From Thermoplasmata archaeon (GTDB lineage Archaea > Thermoplasmatota > Thermoplasmata > RBG-16-68-12 > SOIM01): a stretch of DNA of 64,000 nt. A program made the position numbers and the translations under genes. Shown here piece by piece: positions 15,182-24,938 of the stretch (position 1 is its first letter; each line of letters starts with the position of its first letter). The stretch covers positions 124,001 through 188,000 of the forward strand of contig JAGLME010000018.1 of assembly GCA_023140195.1 (NCBI GenBank), given 5' to 3'. The notes under the pieces were generated by a model, which was given only the letters and a program-made list of their open reading frames with translations, did no database searches and was not told where the DNA came from.

Positions 15182-15943
15182 TCATCCTTTGAGTGTCCTT
15201 TTCATTTCTCTTCCGAATCTCTTGATGTTGTCCGTTTTGGAAAGCTTTGGGTAGTTCCCGAACCAGTCCTTTCTCAGCTCTCCTAGGCCCAGGTCAATCG
15301 TGTTCTCCTGAGCTATCTTCTCAAGGTCGAGCTCTCTTATCCCTGTTGTCTTGAGGAGATCATATTCCTTTCTCAGCAATCTGGTTATCTGCTCCCTCTT
15401 GTTGTATCTTGTGGACAGGTAGTCATACCTGCCATCGGACCCTTCATCCTTGACATTCTCCCCCATGACGATCGGGTACCACCTCATCTTTCCCAGTTCC
15501 CATATCCGAATCCACATATCCACGTCCTCGAAAGCGTTCAGACTCCTTCTTCCACCTATCTTCTCCCAGATTCTCCTCGGGAATACTCCCAGGAACATAG
15601 CCTGGACCGCGACATCTGAGTATTCATCCAGATAGATGTTCAGGAACTTCTCGCAAATCGGGTAGTACACCGTATCTGTGTCCATCACAAGAATGAACTC
15701 CCCTTTGCTGTGGGTGAACGAGATCTGCCTTCCTTCGCCCATTGTGCACTTCTTTGACAGCACCTTCATGTTGGATTCCTGGCTTTCCCATCTCTTCAGG
15801 ATCTCCATGCTCCTGTCCTTGGACTTGTTGTCAACGACAATGTACTCAAACTCAAGACCCTTCAGGAGGTCGAACACTGACTTTAGATGCCTGTCCAGCG
15901 CGTGTGCACATTGATAGTTGGTGGTGCAGATGCTGAATTGCAT
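15182..15943 (-). CDS. GT2-like glycosyltransferase
   Basis: 253 residues from ATG 15943 (MQFSICTTNYQC). That start is 27 bp from the minus-strand TATA box CTTAATATAG (15965-15974); the frame also offers a Met four codons earlier, which would be too close. VVDNKSKDRS and the metal site VMDTDTVYY mark a GT-A enzyme; AFEDVDMWIRI supplies the catalytic acid region. No transmembrane helix. The sugar specificity cannot be read. Confidence 0.8.
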   Translation of the reverse strand: MQFSICTTNYQCAHALDRHLKSVFDLLKGLEFEYIVVDNKSKDRSMEILKRWESQESNMKVLSKKCTMGEGRQISFTHSKGEFILVMDTDTVYYPICEKFLNIYLDEYSDVAVQAMFLGVFPRRIWEKIGGRRSLNAFEDVDMWIRIWELGKMRWYPIVMGENVKDEGSDGRYDYLSTRYNKREQITRLLRKEYDLLKTTGIRELDLEKIAQENTIDLGLGELRKDWFGNYPKLSKTDNIKRFGREMKRTLKG

Positions 15944-15964
15944 TTCACGTTCCATATGAACCCA

Positions 15965-15974
15965 CTATATTAAG
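15965..15974 (-). promoter_or_regulatory. TATA element for the GT2 pair
   Basis: CTTAATATAG on the minus strand, centred 27 bp before ATG 15943. It gives the two GT2 genes their own promoter within the cluster. Confidence 0.5.
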
Positions 15975-15986
15975 ATTGGCAGCCAA

Positions 15987-17435
15987 TCATAATGGCGTCT
16001 TGCCCATCGCTTTCCGCAGTTCTCTCCAGTAGAACCTAATCCGTTCACCCTCGTAGGCGTAGATCATGGCCATGTAGACGGCCATTCCCACAAGCCCAAT
16101 GAGCACGAAGGACACTATTCCAGGACCTAGGATGACCTTCGTCATTACCATTAACATCAACATCAGGATTGAAGCGAGTAGTGGACCCCTGAACGTGTCT
16201 CCAATTTCGGAGAAGGTGACGTCCATGTTCTTCGTTATCAACCACCAGAGAACGATCATGTGGCTCAGGTACATCATCACAATCAAGGAGGAGATACCCT
16301 CGATTCCGTAGTATACGGTAGCAGGATAGATGAAGATCAGCAGGATGACGAGATTCAGCAGGTTCGTCACAGACAGAATCTTGGTCTTCCCAACAGCCAA
16401 GAACACACTCCCAGCCGGTTCAGTCAGGGTCCTCATCAAGCCAAAGAAGCAGAGGATCTGGAGCGAGAGGACTGCCGGCATCCATTGATCACCAAGGAAT
16501 ATGGCAACGAAATCGGGAGCCACCACGATAAGAGCGAAATAGAGCGGGAACGAAGCCAGTGAAAGCAGATTAAGGGTCTGCAGATACCCCTTCTTTAGTT
16601 TCGCGGGCTCTTTCTGTATCTGTGCATATGTGGGGAACATGACCCTGTGGACGAGCTTGACCAGGAAGTTCGCAATGAAGGAGGACCCTCGATATGCCAT
16701 ATAGTAGTACCCGAGCACGGTCAGACCGAGGAAAGCGCCCACAAAGGCGTCATCAAGATGGAATATCAGAAAGACAAGGAAAGCCATCAGAAAGACATGT
16801 TTGCCAATTGCATAGAGCTCCTTGGCGATTCTCCGGTCGATTCTGAACCTCATTCTCCACGGACATACCCGGTACAAAGCTACGAGGCCAACCGATGAAC
16901 CGACTATCGGGCCAACGATCATCGCCCAGTACGAGGCCCAGAGCCAAGCTAACGCGATGGATATGGATGCAGATACCAACGAGACGACGACCGATACGAT
17001 TGCGAGCTTTCCGAACTTGAGATCCTTCGTGAGCCTGGTGGTGGACACAAATCCAGCGGAGGTCAGGAAGAACATCAAAGCCGAGACCCGGATGACGGCG
17101 ACCACTTCCCCTGTGCCGAATATCCATGCAGCCACATCTGCTGTGAGAAACGCAAGAATGAACAGGACCAGTGCTATTAGGATTCTCAGCGCCCCGCCTG
17201 TGTACAGTGCCTCCTCAACGTCGGTCTGCCTCTGGATGACCGCAGGCCCAAGTCCGAAGTCGCTGAACTGCGAGATTATGCCTAGAACGAAGCCGGCTAT
17301 TGCCACGATACCGAAATCCCATGGTGTGAGCAGCCTGGCCAGGACTACCAGGGTTATGGCGCTGACCGTGCTTGCGAACACTTGAAGGACAGCAACAATG
17401 CCAATATTCCTGGCCGTCTTCGCTCGAAGAGACAT
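15987..17435 (-). CDS. Polysaccharide/oligosaccharide flippase (MOP superfamily)
   Basis: 482 residues with about 12-14 hydrophobic helices throughout and an N-terminal segment (LARLLTPWDFGIVAIAGFV) characteristic of Wzx/RfbX-like lipid-linked oligosaccharide flippases. It would move the completed glycan on its polyprenol carrier to the outer face. The box TATTAAATAC (17457-17466) on the minus strand is 27 bp upstream of the ATG. It lies among glycosyltransferases, as such genes usually do. Confidence 0.9.
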   Translation of the reverse strand: MSLRAKTARNIGIVAVLQVFASTVSAITLVVLARLLTPWDFGIVAIAGFVLGIISQFSDFGLGPAVIQRQTDVEEALYTGGALRILIALVLFILAFLTADVAAWIFGTGEVVAVIRVSALMFFLTSAGFVSTTRLTKDLKFGKLAIVSVVVSLVSASISIALAWLWASYWAMIVGPIVGSSVGLVALYRVCPWRMRFRIDRRIAKELYAIGKHVFLMAFLVFLIFHLDDAFVGAFLGLTVLGYYYMAYRGSSFIANFLVKLVHRVMFPTYAQIQKEPAKLKKGYLQTLNLLSLASFPLYFALIVVAPDFVAIFLGDQWMPAVLSLQILCFFGLMRTLTEPAGSVFLAVGKTKILSVTNLLNLVILLIFIYPATVYYGIEGISSLIVMMYLSHMIVLWWLITKNMDVTFSEIGDTFRGPLLASILMLMLMVMTKVILGPGIVSFVLIGLVGMAVYMAMIYAYEGERIRFYWRELRKAMGKTPL

Positions 17436-17456
17436 TCGGCGTAAAAAAAGGCTGTC

Positions 17457-17466
17457 GTATTTAATA
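17457..17466 (-). promoter_or_regulatory. TATA element of the flippase gene
   Basis: TATTAAATAC read on the minus strand, 27 bp before the flippase ATG; implies a leaderless transcript. Confidence 0.55.
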
Positions 17467-17512
17467 GGCTCTGTTTGGTTCTTCAGAACAAGCCAAATAG
17501 GAGTAGAACAAC

Positions 17513-18526
17513 CTATCCGTACAGCTCATGGTTGACTATTTCGATCAGCTTCTCTTCCCTGATTCCAGAGCTGAAGCGCTCCTTCACTCTGTTCCTGCAA
17601 TCTTGGCTTCTGGTTGATCTCAAAGCTTTGTGTAGAGCCTCGACGGCTCCATCGACATCACCATAGTCCACGTAGAAGCCTGTGTCACCGACCACTTCTG
17701 GCAGGGCGGATCTATTGGTTGCTACTGGAATGCATCCGCAAGCCATCCCTTCAGCCAGTGATACCCCAAAGGACTCGTGATACGACAACTGAGCGTAGAC
17801 TTTCGCTGCTTGGTAGTAGGACAGCAGTTCGTCTTGGGATGACCATCCAATGATTCTGGTGTTCTTTGGAGCCTCTTTCCGCAGTTTCTTGTCCCATTCT
17901 GGTGAGTTTCGACCAATGATCGCAAACACGGTGTCATCCATCCTTCCCGCAGCTTCCAAGAAAGTCTCTATGCCTTTGATCTTCATTCTCACAGGATCAC
18001 TGATTCCAGCCACCGTGATGACCAGGTTCTTCTTCCCACAGCTTGGCCGGAATTTCTCGGTGTCAACGCTGTTGTAGACCACATCAACATCTCGATCGAC
18101 CCAATCCAGAACTCCCTTCTTGGTGAATTCGGAAACCGCCAGGACTCTGTCAGCATGTTTCAAGGCATACGTCGTTCTTCTGATTCTCTTCTTGCTCCTC
18201 ATGGCGCCGTAGTCGATTTCTGGAAGGTAGAACACATCCCAGCCTCCCGCAACGACCAGCGATTTCTTACGCATGATTCTCGACAGCAGGACCGCAGTTG
18301 TGGCGTTACCCAGTGCGGACCAGGAGAAGACTACCTTGGATCTGGCGATGTGAGCGGCCATGGCCGGAACCGACTTCTTGCCTTTGAACAGGAAGGACTC
18401 GACCTGGAAATGCTTCGAGAAGATCTCCACATCGCGGTCTACGAATGGTGCTGGGTCGCTTTGGGTGATCAGAATCCTAGGTTTCCCATTCATTCTCTTC
18501 TGTGATGCTGGATGTGTCATGTACAA
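17513..18526 (-). CDS. GT4 family glycosyltransferase
   Basis: 337 residues, GT-B fold. The C-terminal donor-binding half has VYNSVDTEKFRP and HESFGVSLAEGMACGCIPV, the E-x7-E motif of retaining GT4 enzymes. The N-terminal half is shorter than usual and differs from the other GT4s here. The start lies three bases after the stop of the preceding GT4 gene, so both are co-translated from the 19.7 kb promoter. A Met at codon 12 is an alternative start. Confidence 0.88.
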   Translation of the reverse strand: MYMTHPASQKRMNGKPRILITQSDPAPFVDRDVEIFSKHFQVESFLFKGKKSVPAMAAHIARSKVVFSWSALGNATTAVLLSRIMRKKSLVVAGGWDVFYLPEIDYGAMRSKKRIRRTTYALKHADRVLAVSEFTKKGVLDWVDRDVDVVYNSVDTEKFRPSCGKKNLVITVAGISDPVRMKIKGIETFLEAAGRMDDTVFAIIGRNSPEWDKKLRKEAPKNTRIIGWSSQDELLSYYQAAKVYAQLSYHESFGVSLAEGMACGCIPVATNRSALPEVVGDTGFYVDYGDVDGAVEALHKALRSTRSQDCRNRVKERFSSGIREEKLIEIVNHELYG

Positions 18527-18529
18527 GCC

Positions 18530-19705
18530 CTACCCACTGAAAACCTCTTGGAGAATCCCCACGATTCTAGATGCTACTGCATTCCAGCTGTACTCTCTTT
18601 CGGCAATGACTCTCCCTCTTTCACCCATTTCTTTTACCTTCTCTCGATTCCTCATGAGGTCAGCCACGGCGCCTGCTAGTTCATCTGGCCTATCCGGTTC
18701 GACCAAGACGCAAACCTCATTCTCGCCGATACCCTCGTTGAGATTCCAGACCGAAGTGGTAACAAACGGCCTGGCGCATGACATGTACTCGTAGAGTTTG
18801 ATCGGTGAAATTCCATGCTTGATATTCCTCTCTATGCCTCTGAAAGGTGCCACACAGACCTCCGCGGCACCCAAGAATAGGGGGACTTCATTGTAGGGGC
18901 GGAAGCCACAGAATTGTACGATATCTTCCACTCCCAACTCTCCAGCAAGTGTCTCCAGATCTTCCCTTTGGACTCCATCACCGACTATCAGCACCCGCAA
19001 GTCTCCGAACTCTCCTGTCAATTTCGTTACGGCAGATATGAGATATTCCACTCCTTGCCAGGGAGCAAGATTGCCTGAGAAACAAATGTAACGAAGGTTT
19101 GGATCAAGGCCCAGTTTTTCGATGCATTCTTTTCTATCCAACGGTCTGAACAGGTCAGTGTTCGCTCCGTTATGGACCACATGGACATTAGGAGCTGGGA
19201 CGCCATATTCATCGATCAATGTTCTGGCTAATCCCTCGGAAACTGCGACAATCCCGTTTGCGGACCTGAAGAAGTACTTGCGTACCCTCCACTTGATTCT
19301 ATCCAGCAATGAAACTGACTTCTCTTCCCCTTCAAGCAATTCCTTCTCCTCTTCGATAATCCCGTTTATCTCCACCATCGAAGGGACTCCGGTGATCTTG
19401 CTCAACGTTCCACTGATCTTGGGAGAGAATCTTCTCTCGTAGATGACATCTGGTTTGAACTTTCTCACAAGTCTTCGGCAAAACCTGAGGATCGCCAGAT
19501 TGCCTCTCTCCTTGGGTATGAAGATCGGGACCCCCATGCCCTTCGCCAGTGCCGGAACTAGGTCTTGGGTATCTTCGGGCGTAAAGCCGATCAGTGCTAC
19601 CGAGTTTCCCAACCTCGAGAAAGAGGATGCCAGCTCCCGAACGTGAGTGGAATCTCCGGTTCTGCCGCATATGTCCACATCAAGGGCCAGAAAGAGTATA
19701 CGCAC
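18530..19705 (-). CDS. GT4 family glycosyltransferase
   Basis: 391 residues. MRILFLALDVDICGRTGDS begins a GT-B acceptor domain, and VVHNGANTDLFRP with SPIKLYEYMSCARPFV is the donor-side signature. First gene of a minus-strand pair. Its promoter is a clear TATA box (19726-19738) 27 bp upstream of the ATG, so the transcript is probably leaderless. Confidence 0.9.
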   Translation of the reverse strand: MRILFLALDVDICGRTGDSTHVRELASSFSRLGNSVALIGFTPEDTQDLVPALAKGMGVPIFIPKERGNLAILRFCRRLVRKFKPDVIYERRFSPKISGTLSKITGVPSMVEINGIIEEEKELLEGEEKSVSLLDRIKWRVRKYFFRSANGIVAVSEGLARTLIDEYGVPAPNVHVVHNGANTDLFRPLDRKECIEKLGLDPNLRYICFSGNLAPWQGVEYLISAVTKLTGEFGDLRVLIVGDGVQREDLETLAGELGVEDIVQFCGFRPYNEVPLFLGAAEVCVAPFRGIERNIKHGISPIKLYEYMSCARPFVTTSVWNLNEGIGENEVCVLVEPDRPDELAGAVADLMRNREKVKEMGERGRVIAEREYSWNAVASRIVGILQEVFSG

Positions 19706-19725
19706 GAGGTGAGAATTAGGTGGAC

Positions 19726-19738
19726 TATTAATATATTC
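19726..19738 (-). promoter_or_regulatory. TATA element of the GT4 pair
   Basis: GAATATATTAATA on the minus strand, centred 27 bp before ATG 19705. Confidence 0.55.
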
Positions 19739-19866
19739 TGCCCTGTGAGTTCTTCATCCGTTACTGGACGCTTTGGCTCTCTCATAACATGCGTCCCCAC
19801 TCTACGAATCGACTCTTGATTACGCCTTCGTTAGTTTTAAGTGTCAAGGAGGGAATGGTGCGCAGA

Positions 19867-20970
19867 ATGAAGGTCTGTCTTGCAACAGTCTACTCTCCCA
19901 GAGAAATCACTGGCGTTGGAGAGGTCGTGATCACAATAGGGAAAGGCCTGCTCGAAAAGGGACATGATTTCACAGTTTTGACCAAGTCCACTGAAGACGG
20001 CGGTCCAACCATTCCCCAACTGGCTGAGATCGGATACCGTGATGTCAGGTTCTTTGGCGGGATGCTGCTGGTCATTGGTGCACTGATCTGGCTCTTCAGA
20101 GAAAGGAAGAACATCGATCTTCTTCATCTGCATTCTGTGAGCTGGCTCACTGCTTCTACCGCCGTCATGGGCGCAGTTCTGGGCATACCTCGGGTGGTAA
20201 CCCTCCATGGCACGTTCCCGTCCCTGTCCAACAGGTTCCTGAACGCTGTTTTCAACCTGAGCCTGTGGCTGGTCATTTCGTACTCGAACCTAGTGACCTG
20301 CGTCAGTGAGGAGACAAAAGGACACCACAAACTCGATTCTGCCATCGTTATACATAATGGGATTGATACCTCCAGGTTCAGCCAGGACATGGAAGGAAGG
20401 AAGGCCAAGAGGGAGGAACTGGAGCTGGGAGATGGATTCGCTCTACTGTACATTGGAAGGCTTGATATCAACAAGGGCATCCGAGAGATAATCCAGGTCG
20501 CAGGAGATCTCGTCCAGGAACACGCTGACCTAAGACTTCTCATCGTTGGCCCTGGGGACAAGGAAATGGTCGAGGAATGCCTGCGGGAGCACTCTTTCGA
20601 GAAGAATGCCATCATGGTTGGAGGCGTGGAGAATCCTGTGCCCTACTACCAGAGCTCGGACGCATATGTCCTTTTCTCGGCCTTTGAGGGCATTCCCTTA
20701 ACACTTCTTGAGGCCATGGCATGCGGTCTTCCTTGTATCGCGACCTCTGTGGGCGGCATCCCCGAGGTCATAGTCGATAAGACAAATGGCTACCTTGTGC
20801 AGCCCAGTGACATGGAAGGACTGAGGAAGACCCTCGCCCTTGTTCTGGGTAACCGAGATGAGGCCCAGGAGATTTCGAGCAAGGCCAGGTTCACCGTCGA
20901 AAACAGGTTCAGCTCTTCCAGGATGATCGAGGATTATCTGGGAGTCTACGAGTCCCTGGTCAGTGGCTAG
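19867..20970 (+). CDS. GT4 family glycosyltransferase
   Basis: 367 residues from ATG 19867 (MKVCLATVYSPREITG). The TATA-like GTTTTAAGTG (about 19832-19841) predicts transcription from near 19861, which excludes the in-frame ATG at 19855 and the longer upstream frame; an AGGAGGG sequence also lies just upstream. Motifs: VIHNGIDTSRF and FEGIPLTLLEAMACGLPCIA (E-x7-E). It is the only plus-strand glycosyltransferase between 14 and 28 kb and converges with the next GT4, their 3' ends overlapping by 11 bases. Confidence 0.9.
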   Translation: MKVCLATVYSPREITGVGEVVITIGKGLLEKGHDFTVLTKSTEDGGPTIPQLAEIGYRDVRFFGGMLLVIGALIWLFRERKNIDLLHLHSVSWLTASTAVMGAVLGIPRVVTLHGTFPSLSNRFLNAVFNLSLWLVISYSNLVTCVSEETKGHHKLDSAIVIHNGIDTSRFSQDMEGRKAKREELELGDGFALLYIGRLDINKGIREIIQVAGDLVQEHADLRLLIVGPGDKEMVEECLREHSFEKNAIMVGGVENPVPYYQSSDAYVLFSAFEGIPLTLLEAMACGLPCIATSVGGIPEVIVDKTNGYLVQPSDMEGLRKTLALVLGNRDEAQEISSKARFTVENRFSSSRMIEDYLGVYESLVSG

Positions 20971-22027
20971 TGTAGAGTTCAAGGAATCCCTTGGAGGCTT
21001 CCTCCCAGGTGAAGTTCGATTCCACGTGCTTTTTGGCATGTTGGCCCAGTTGCTTCATTCTGGCACGGTTCTTTAACAGTCCCTCAACGGCCGAACCGAC
21101 CGCATCTCTGGTGGTGTCTACAAGTATTCCGTTCTCACCATCGCTTACCACCTCTGGTATGCCTCCCACGTTAGAGGCAATGACGGGTTTTCCCAAGGAC
21201 ATCGCCTCCAGTATTGCCTGTGCCAAGCCCTCTTGCAGAGTTATGTGTACGTAGATATCGCTGAGCGTGAGCGGAGCGAAAACGTTCTCCACCAGCCCTG
21301 TGATTGCCACATTGTCCGAGAGGTCGAGATTCCCAATGATCCTCTCCACCTCGCCCCTCCGCGAACCGTCTCCCACGAGAAGGAGTTTCAAGTTGGGGAA
21401 TCTTCTTCGAACATCTGCCACGGCTTCAACCAGTATCTTGACCCCCTTCACCTTATTCTCCCATTCCAGCAGTCCAATAAAAACAAGTATGGGATCTTTG
21501 CCTTCCAGGGCGTGTCTTCTCTTGAAGTCCTCGATTTCGTCCTGGCTGGCACTGCCTCTATGGACTCCTGGATGAACCACTCTTTCGTTGGTTTGAATCC
21601 GAATCTGGCTGGATATAATATCCTTCACCGCTCTGCTCACATACGTCACAGCATCACACCTTTTCAGAAGTCTCCCGAAGATGTTGCTCTTCGCCCCTTT
21701 CATAGGCGCTATGGGCTCGGTGTGAAAAGTGAAGATGACCTTCACGTTCTTGTGGAATCTCTTGTACACAACAGCGGGAGCAAGCATGTGCCAGTGTGAA
21801 TGGCAATGGATCACATCCGGGTCAAGGTCTCTTAGACGCTGAAGCGCCTTGAGTATGAAAACACCCTTGCCTGCGGTAATGACCGAAACGCGTTCTGAAG
21901 ATCCTCCCTCTCGGGCGATCACATTGACGTCTGCAGAATCGCCTATGCCGTCAACCAGTCCCGAGACAAATCGAGCAATCCCTCCCTTGCTCGGAGGGTA
22001 ATATGGTGTGATTTGGACCACTTTCAT
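20960..22027 (-). CDS. GT4 family glycosyltransferase
   Basis: 355 residues from ATG 22027 (MKVVQITPYYPPSKGG), the usual GT4 beginning; an ATG five codons earlier is possible. The acceptor domain has GGIARFV, the donor domain VVHPGV and QEGLAQAILEAMSLGKPVIA. It is 57 bp downstream of the GT-C-like membrane gene on the same strand. Confidence 0.9.
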   Translation of the reverse strand: MKVVQITPYYPPSKGGIARFVSGLVDGIGDSADVNVIAREGGSSERVSVITAGKGVFILKALQRLRDLDPDVIHCHSHWHMLAPAVVYKRFHKNVKVIFTFHTEPIAPMKGAKSNIFGRLLKRCDAVTYVSRAVKDIISSQIRIQTNERVVHPGVHRGSASQDEIEDFKRRHALEGKDPILVFIGLLEWENKVKGVKILVEAVADVRRRFPNLKLLLVGDGSRRGEVERIIGNLDLSDNVAITGLVENVFAPLTLSDIYVHITLQEGLAQAILEAMSLGKPVIASNVGGIPEVVSDGENGILVDTTRDAVGSAVEGLLKNRARMKQLGQHAKKHVESNFTWEEASKGFLELYTSH

Positions 22028-22084
22028 TGCCAAGACTCCCAAGTCTTCAATCAGATCGTGTTCTCATCCAAGCTCCATCTTGGT

Positions 22085-23731
22085 CTACATTGACATCCAA
22101 ACGAAATACCCGGCCGACTCATAGACCTTGTATCTCTGGTAATGGACTTGACTCTCCAAGTAATGTGATGAGTATGCTTTCCCTTCTGCTAAGAAATGAT
22201 CAGAGAACCTCTTGTCCTCAAGGGCATAGTGGATATCGTATTCGATTATGAGCTGGTCCGGGAAGGGTCCATAGAGGGGATTGGTGGGTCTCCATGTATG
22301 CAGCACCCAAAGATGAAGTTCAGCGTTTGGAACGTCTGGAGCCTCGAACGGTGAATCTGAGTTGATGGTGAGATGGTCTAATGGGACCTGATTGACAACA
22401 ACCTCTTCAGCGTCCACAAAACCATAGGCCAGCTGGTCTGCACTTTGAATAGGCACCGTCGCACCTCCTAGTGGTAGGGAAGGCAATCCCGATATGGCCG
22501 AGATCCTACTGCTTGGTAGCCCATTGTTCGCTAGAATGGTTCCCTCCAGATAGAAACGGGCGTACAGTCCGACGTCGTATTCCTCCATCGTCATGGAGTC
22601 GACAGATTGGGATTCGTATTCAAGGAGCATCCCTGTCAAGGCAATCGAACCCGCCAACGCTGAAAAGGCAACAAGAACAGCCAGCTTCTTTCTCCTTTGC
22701 ATTCTGATGAAGTAGCAGACCCCCATCCCTGCCAGGATGGCAATGAATATGGGCATGTAGAACCCGGTATACCTCCTCAGATAGAGCGTGGGGATTATGG
22801 CCAGGGCAATGAATATGATCAGGAATTCCTTCAGGGCCTTGTTCCTCTGTGAAACGAAAGCGAACGTCCCAAGGAGCAGAAATGGAGTCAGCACTCCCGA
22901 ACTCCTCGTGAGGCTGACACCCAGGTTCAGGGCCTTAACGGGCATTGAATCCGATTGCATGAGACGGCCGTACTCATAAACGTCCAGGACGCCACTTCCC
23001 AGTAGCAGCACAAGTCCCAGAGCGAATAGACCAACGAAACTCAGTTTGCGCATTCTGTTGCGGGTTCCAGGCTTGAGAAAAAGCGTGGGCATTTTCAGTT
23101 TCGCTATCTTCGCGACTATGAGGAACATGGACGTGAAGATGTATGCTAGGATGACGACGAGCATCAATATGGCGAGGCGGTGGAAGGTCGCGAGGATGAA
23201 AAGTATGAGGACCGCTATGGCGAAGTTCTTTCTGGTCGGCACCCGATGGGCCCTGAGCAACATGAATAAGAAGATCGGCGTGAAGGCCATGAACCCTCCA
23301 CGGGTGGGCGTCTCCCAGGTCGTGTTCAGAATGAATTTGGGTGCCAGGCAGAAGATGAAAGCTGCGATGAAGGCGAAAAGGTCGTCGTTCTTGAACTCCC
23401 TCGCCAGGATATAGGCACCCAGAACTCCGATAATCCCCATCAGCATGCTGAGAGCCAGGATCGATATCTCGGACGCATACCCGGACAGGACGTCTAAGCT
23501 AGCTGGAAGGAAAATCCCTCCCGAAGGATACGACAGGGGGAACAGTCCCACGTAGCTCAAAGGATGGATTATCCATGCTGCATGGCCGTCGGACACTATC
23601 TGGTTCGCCAGCCCCTGCATGACAAAGGCATCAACGCCGACGCTGTGAGACGTACTCGGAAATCTCAATATCACGCTCAGAAGCACAAGAAAAAGTATGA
23701 GCATGTAGTTCGTGTATCTGGGGAACTTCAT
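22085..23731 (-). CDS. Polytopic membrane protein, GT-C glycosyltransferase-like
   Basis: 548 residues with about 11 transmembrane helices over the first 370 residues and a C-terminal external domain of about 170. An acidic residue in the first external loop (SVGVDAFVMQGLANQI) is placed like the catalytic Asp of GT-C enzymes that use polyprenyl-phosphate sugars. No close family is recognised, and a polymerase role (Wzy-like) is also possible. Its setting among GT4 genes supports a role in glycan transfer or polymerisation at the outer face. Confidence 0.65.
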   Translation of the reverse strand: MKFPRYTNYMLILFLVLLSVILRFPSTSHSVGVDAFVMQGLANQIVSDGHAAWIIHPLSYVGLFPLSYPSGGIFLPASLDVLSGYASEISILALSMLMGIIGVLGAYILAREFKNDDLFAFIAAFIFCLAPKFILNTTWETPTRGGFMAFTPIFLFMLLRAHRVPTRKNFAIAVLILFILATFHRLAILMLVVILAYIFTSMFLIVAKIAKLKMPTLFLKPGTRNRMRKLSFVGLFALGLVLLLGSGVLDVYEYGRLMQSDSMPVKALNLGVSLTRSSGVLTPFLLLGTFAFVSQRNKALKEFLIIFIALAIIPTLYLRRYTGFYMPIFIAILAGMGVCYFIRMQRRKKLAVLVAFSALAGSIALTGMLLEYESQSVDSMTMEEYDVGLYARFYLEGTILANNGLPSSRISAISGLPSLPLGGATVPIQSADQLAYGFVDAEEVVVNQVPLDHLTINSDSPFEAPDVPNAELHLWVLHTWRPTNPLYGPFPDQLIIEYDIHYALEDKRFSDHFLAEGKAYSSHYLESQVHYQRYKVYESAGYFVWMSM

Positions 23732-23750
23732 CCTATCTCACCATTTCGCT

Positions 23751-24869
23751 TCACCGTTTTAAATCCTCGTATACTTCCAGTGTCTTCTTGAAGCTCTTCT
23801 CGAAGCTGAAATCCTTGACCATCTCAATGCATCTTCTGGACATCGCCTCTCCGTCCCCTTCTACGACTTGAATTATCGCATCTGCAATGGATTCGGGGTC
23901 TTGTGGGATGATCCTCCCCATCATAGGGTCCTGGATGAACTCACTCACCCTGCCAACATCTGTGGCGACAACGGGTGTGCCGGTGGCCAAGGACTCCAAG
24001 ACGACCAATGGTCCGGATTCGAAATCTGAAGCCAGACAGAAGACATCTGCTGCCGTCATCATGTCGCGAACGACAGATGCGGGTCGGGCGCCCATGAAGG
24101 AAATCGACTCCGGCGCCGAACTCTCAGCCAGCTTCTTCAAATCTCCTTTCAAGGTCCCGTCTCCTATGATCGCGAGCCTGAAATCATCCACTACTTTCCG
24201 TACGTAAGGAACGCTTTCTATTATCAGATCCAGTCTCTTTTCTTTTTCGAGCCTGCCGACGAATAACGCTACCTTCTGGTTGTCAGAAAAACCAAACTCC
24301 TCTCTTGCTGAGGCCCGGTTACCACTTGCCCAACTGTCAACGTCTATGCCGACCGGTATCAACGAAGACCTATCTGAAAGGAATGGATATTTGTTCACGA
24401 AGAGGTCAAGGGTGGACTTGTCAACTGCTATCACATGGTCTGTACCTTTCATTGAATAGGATTCAAGGAGCTTGTAAGCCGTGCCGTAGAAGCTCCCCTT
24501 CCTGTCTTTGACGCTTCTGTGCAACTGGCCATGCAAAGTGCACAACTTCTTGTTCTCGTGCTTCCGGAAGATGAAAGGAAAGAGGTAGTCAGGTCTCTGG
24601 GCATGGATGATCGTATCCCCGCTGAACGTGTTCTTCTTGGCGAACTTCATCAATCCCCTCAGGAACCTCACGCTTGACACTTTGGGGGCTGTCACGACCG
24701 GAGTGAAATCGAATGGTGGAGAACCGTCGCTTGGGTCGAAATCCACACCAATCAATGAGAAATCCAGTCCTGCCTTTTGAAGGCCTTTGACGAGATTCAT
24801 CAGGTACGTCCGCGTGCCCCCAGGTCGTTCCACCAGCGGATCGACTGGAGCAATGATTGAAACTCGCAT
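23751..24869 (-). CDS. GT4 family glycosyltransferase
   Basis: 372 residues from ATG 24869 (MRVSIIAPVDPLVERPGG), which is 27 bp from the minus-strand TATA box at 24891-24900; a TTG three codons earlier is in frame but too close. VALFVGRLEKEKRLDLI and FESGPLVVLESLATGTPVVA mark the donor domain. It precedes the GT-C-like gene by 19 bp and probably shares its transcript. Confidence 0.9.
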   Translation of the reverse strand: MRVSIIAPVDPLVERPGGTRTYLMNLVKGLQKAGLDFSLIGVDFDPSDGSPPFDFTPVVTAPKVSSVRFLRGLMKFAKKNTFSGDTIIHAQRPDYLFPFIFRKHENKKLCTLHGQLHRSVKDRKGSFYGTAYKLLESYSMKGTDHVIAVDKSTLDLFVNKYPFLSDRSSLIPVGIDVDSWASGNRASAREEFGFSDNQKVALFVGRLEKEKRLDLIIESVPYVRKVVDDFRLAIIGDGTLKGDLKKLAESSAPESISFMGARPASVVRDMMTAADVFCLASDFESGPLVVLESLATGTPVVATDVGRVSEFIQDPMMGRIIPQDPESIADAIIQVVEGDGEAMSRRCIEMVKDFSFEKSFKKTLEVYEDLKR

Positions 24870-24890
24870 CTCGGACAATGAGATGCTCTA

Positions 24891-24900
24891 GATAATTATA
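24891..24900 (-). promoter_or_regulatory. TATA element of the 23.7-24.9 kb GT4 gene
   Basis: TATAATTATC on the minus strand, 27 bp before ATG 24869; it likely drives the GT4, GT-C-like and following GT4 genes. Confidence 0.55.
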
Positions 24901-24938
24901 GTTTTCCGAGAGGTTATTCTCGGGAAGAAGACCTACCC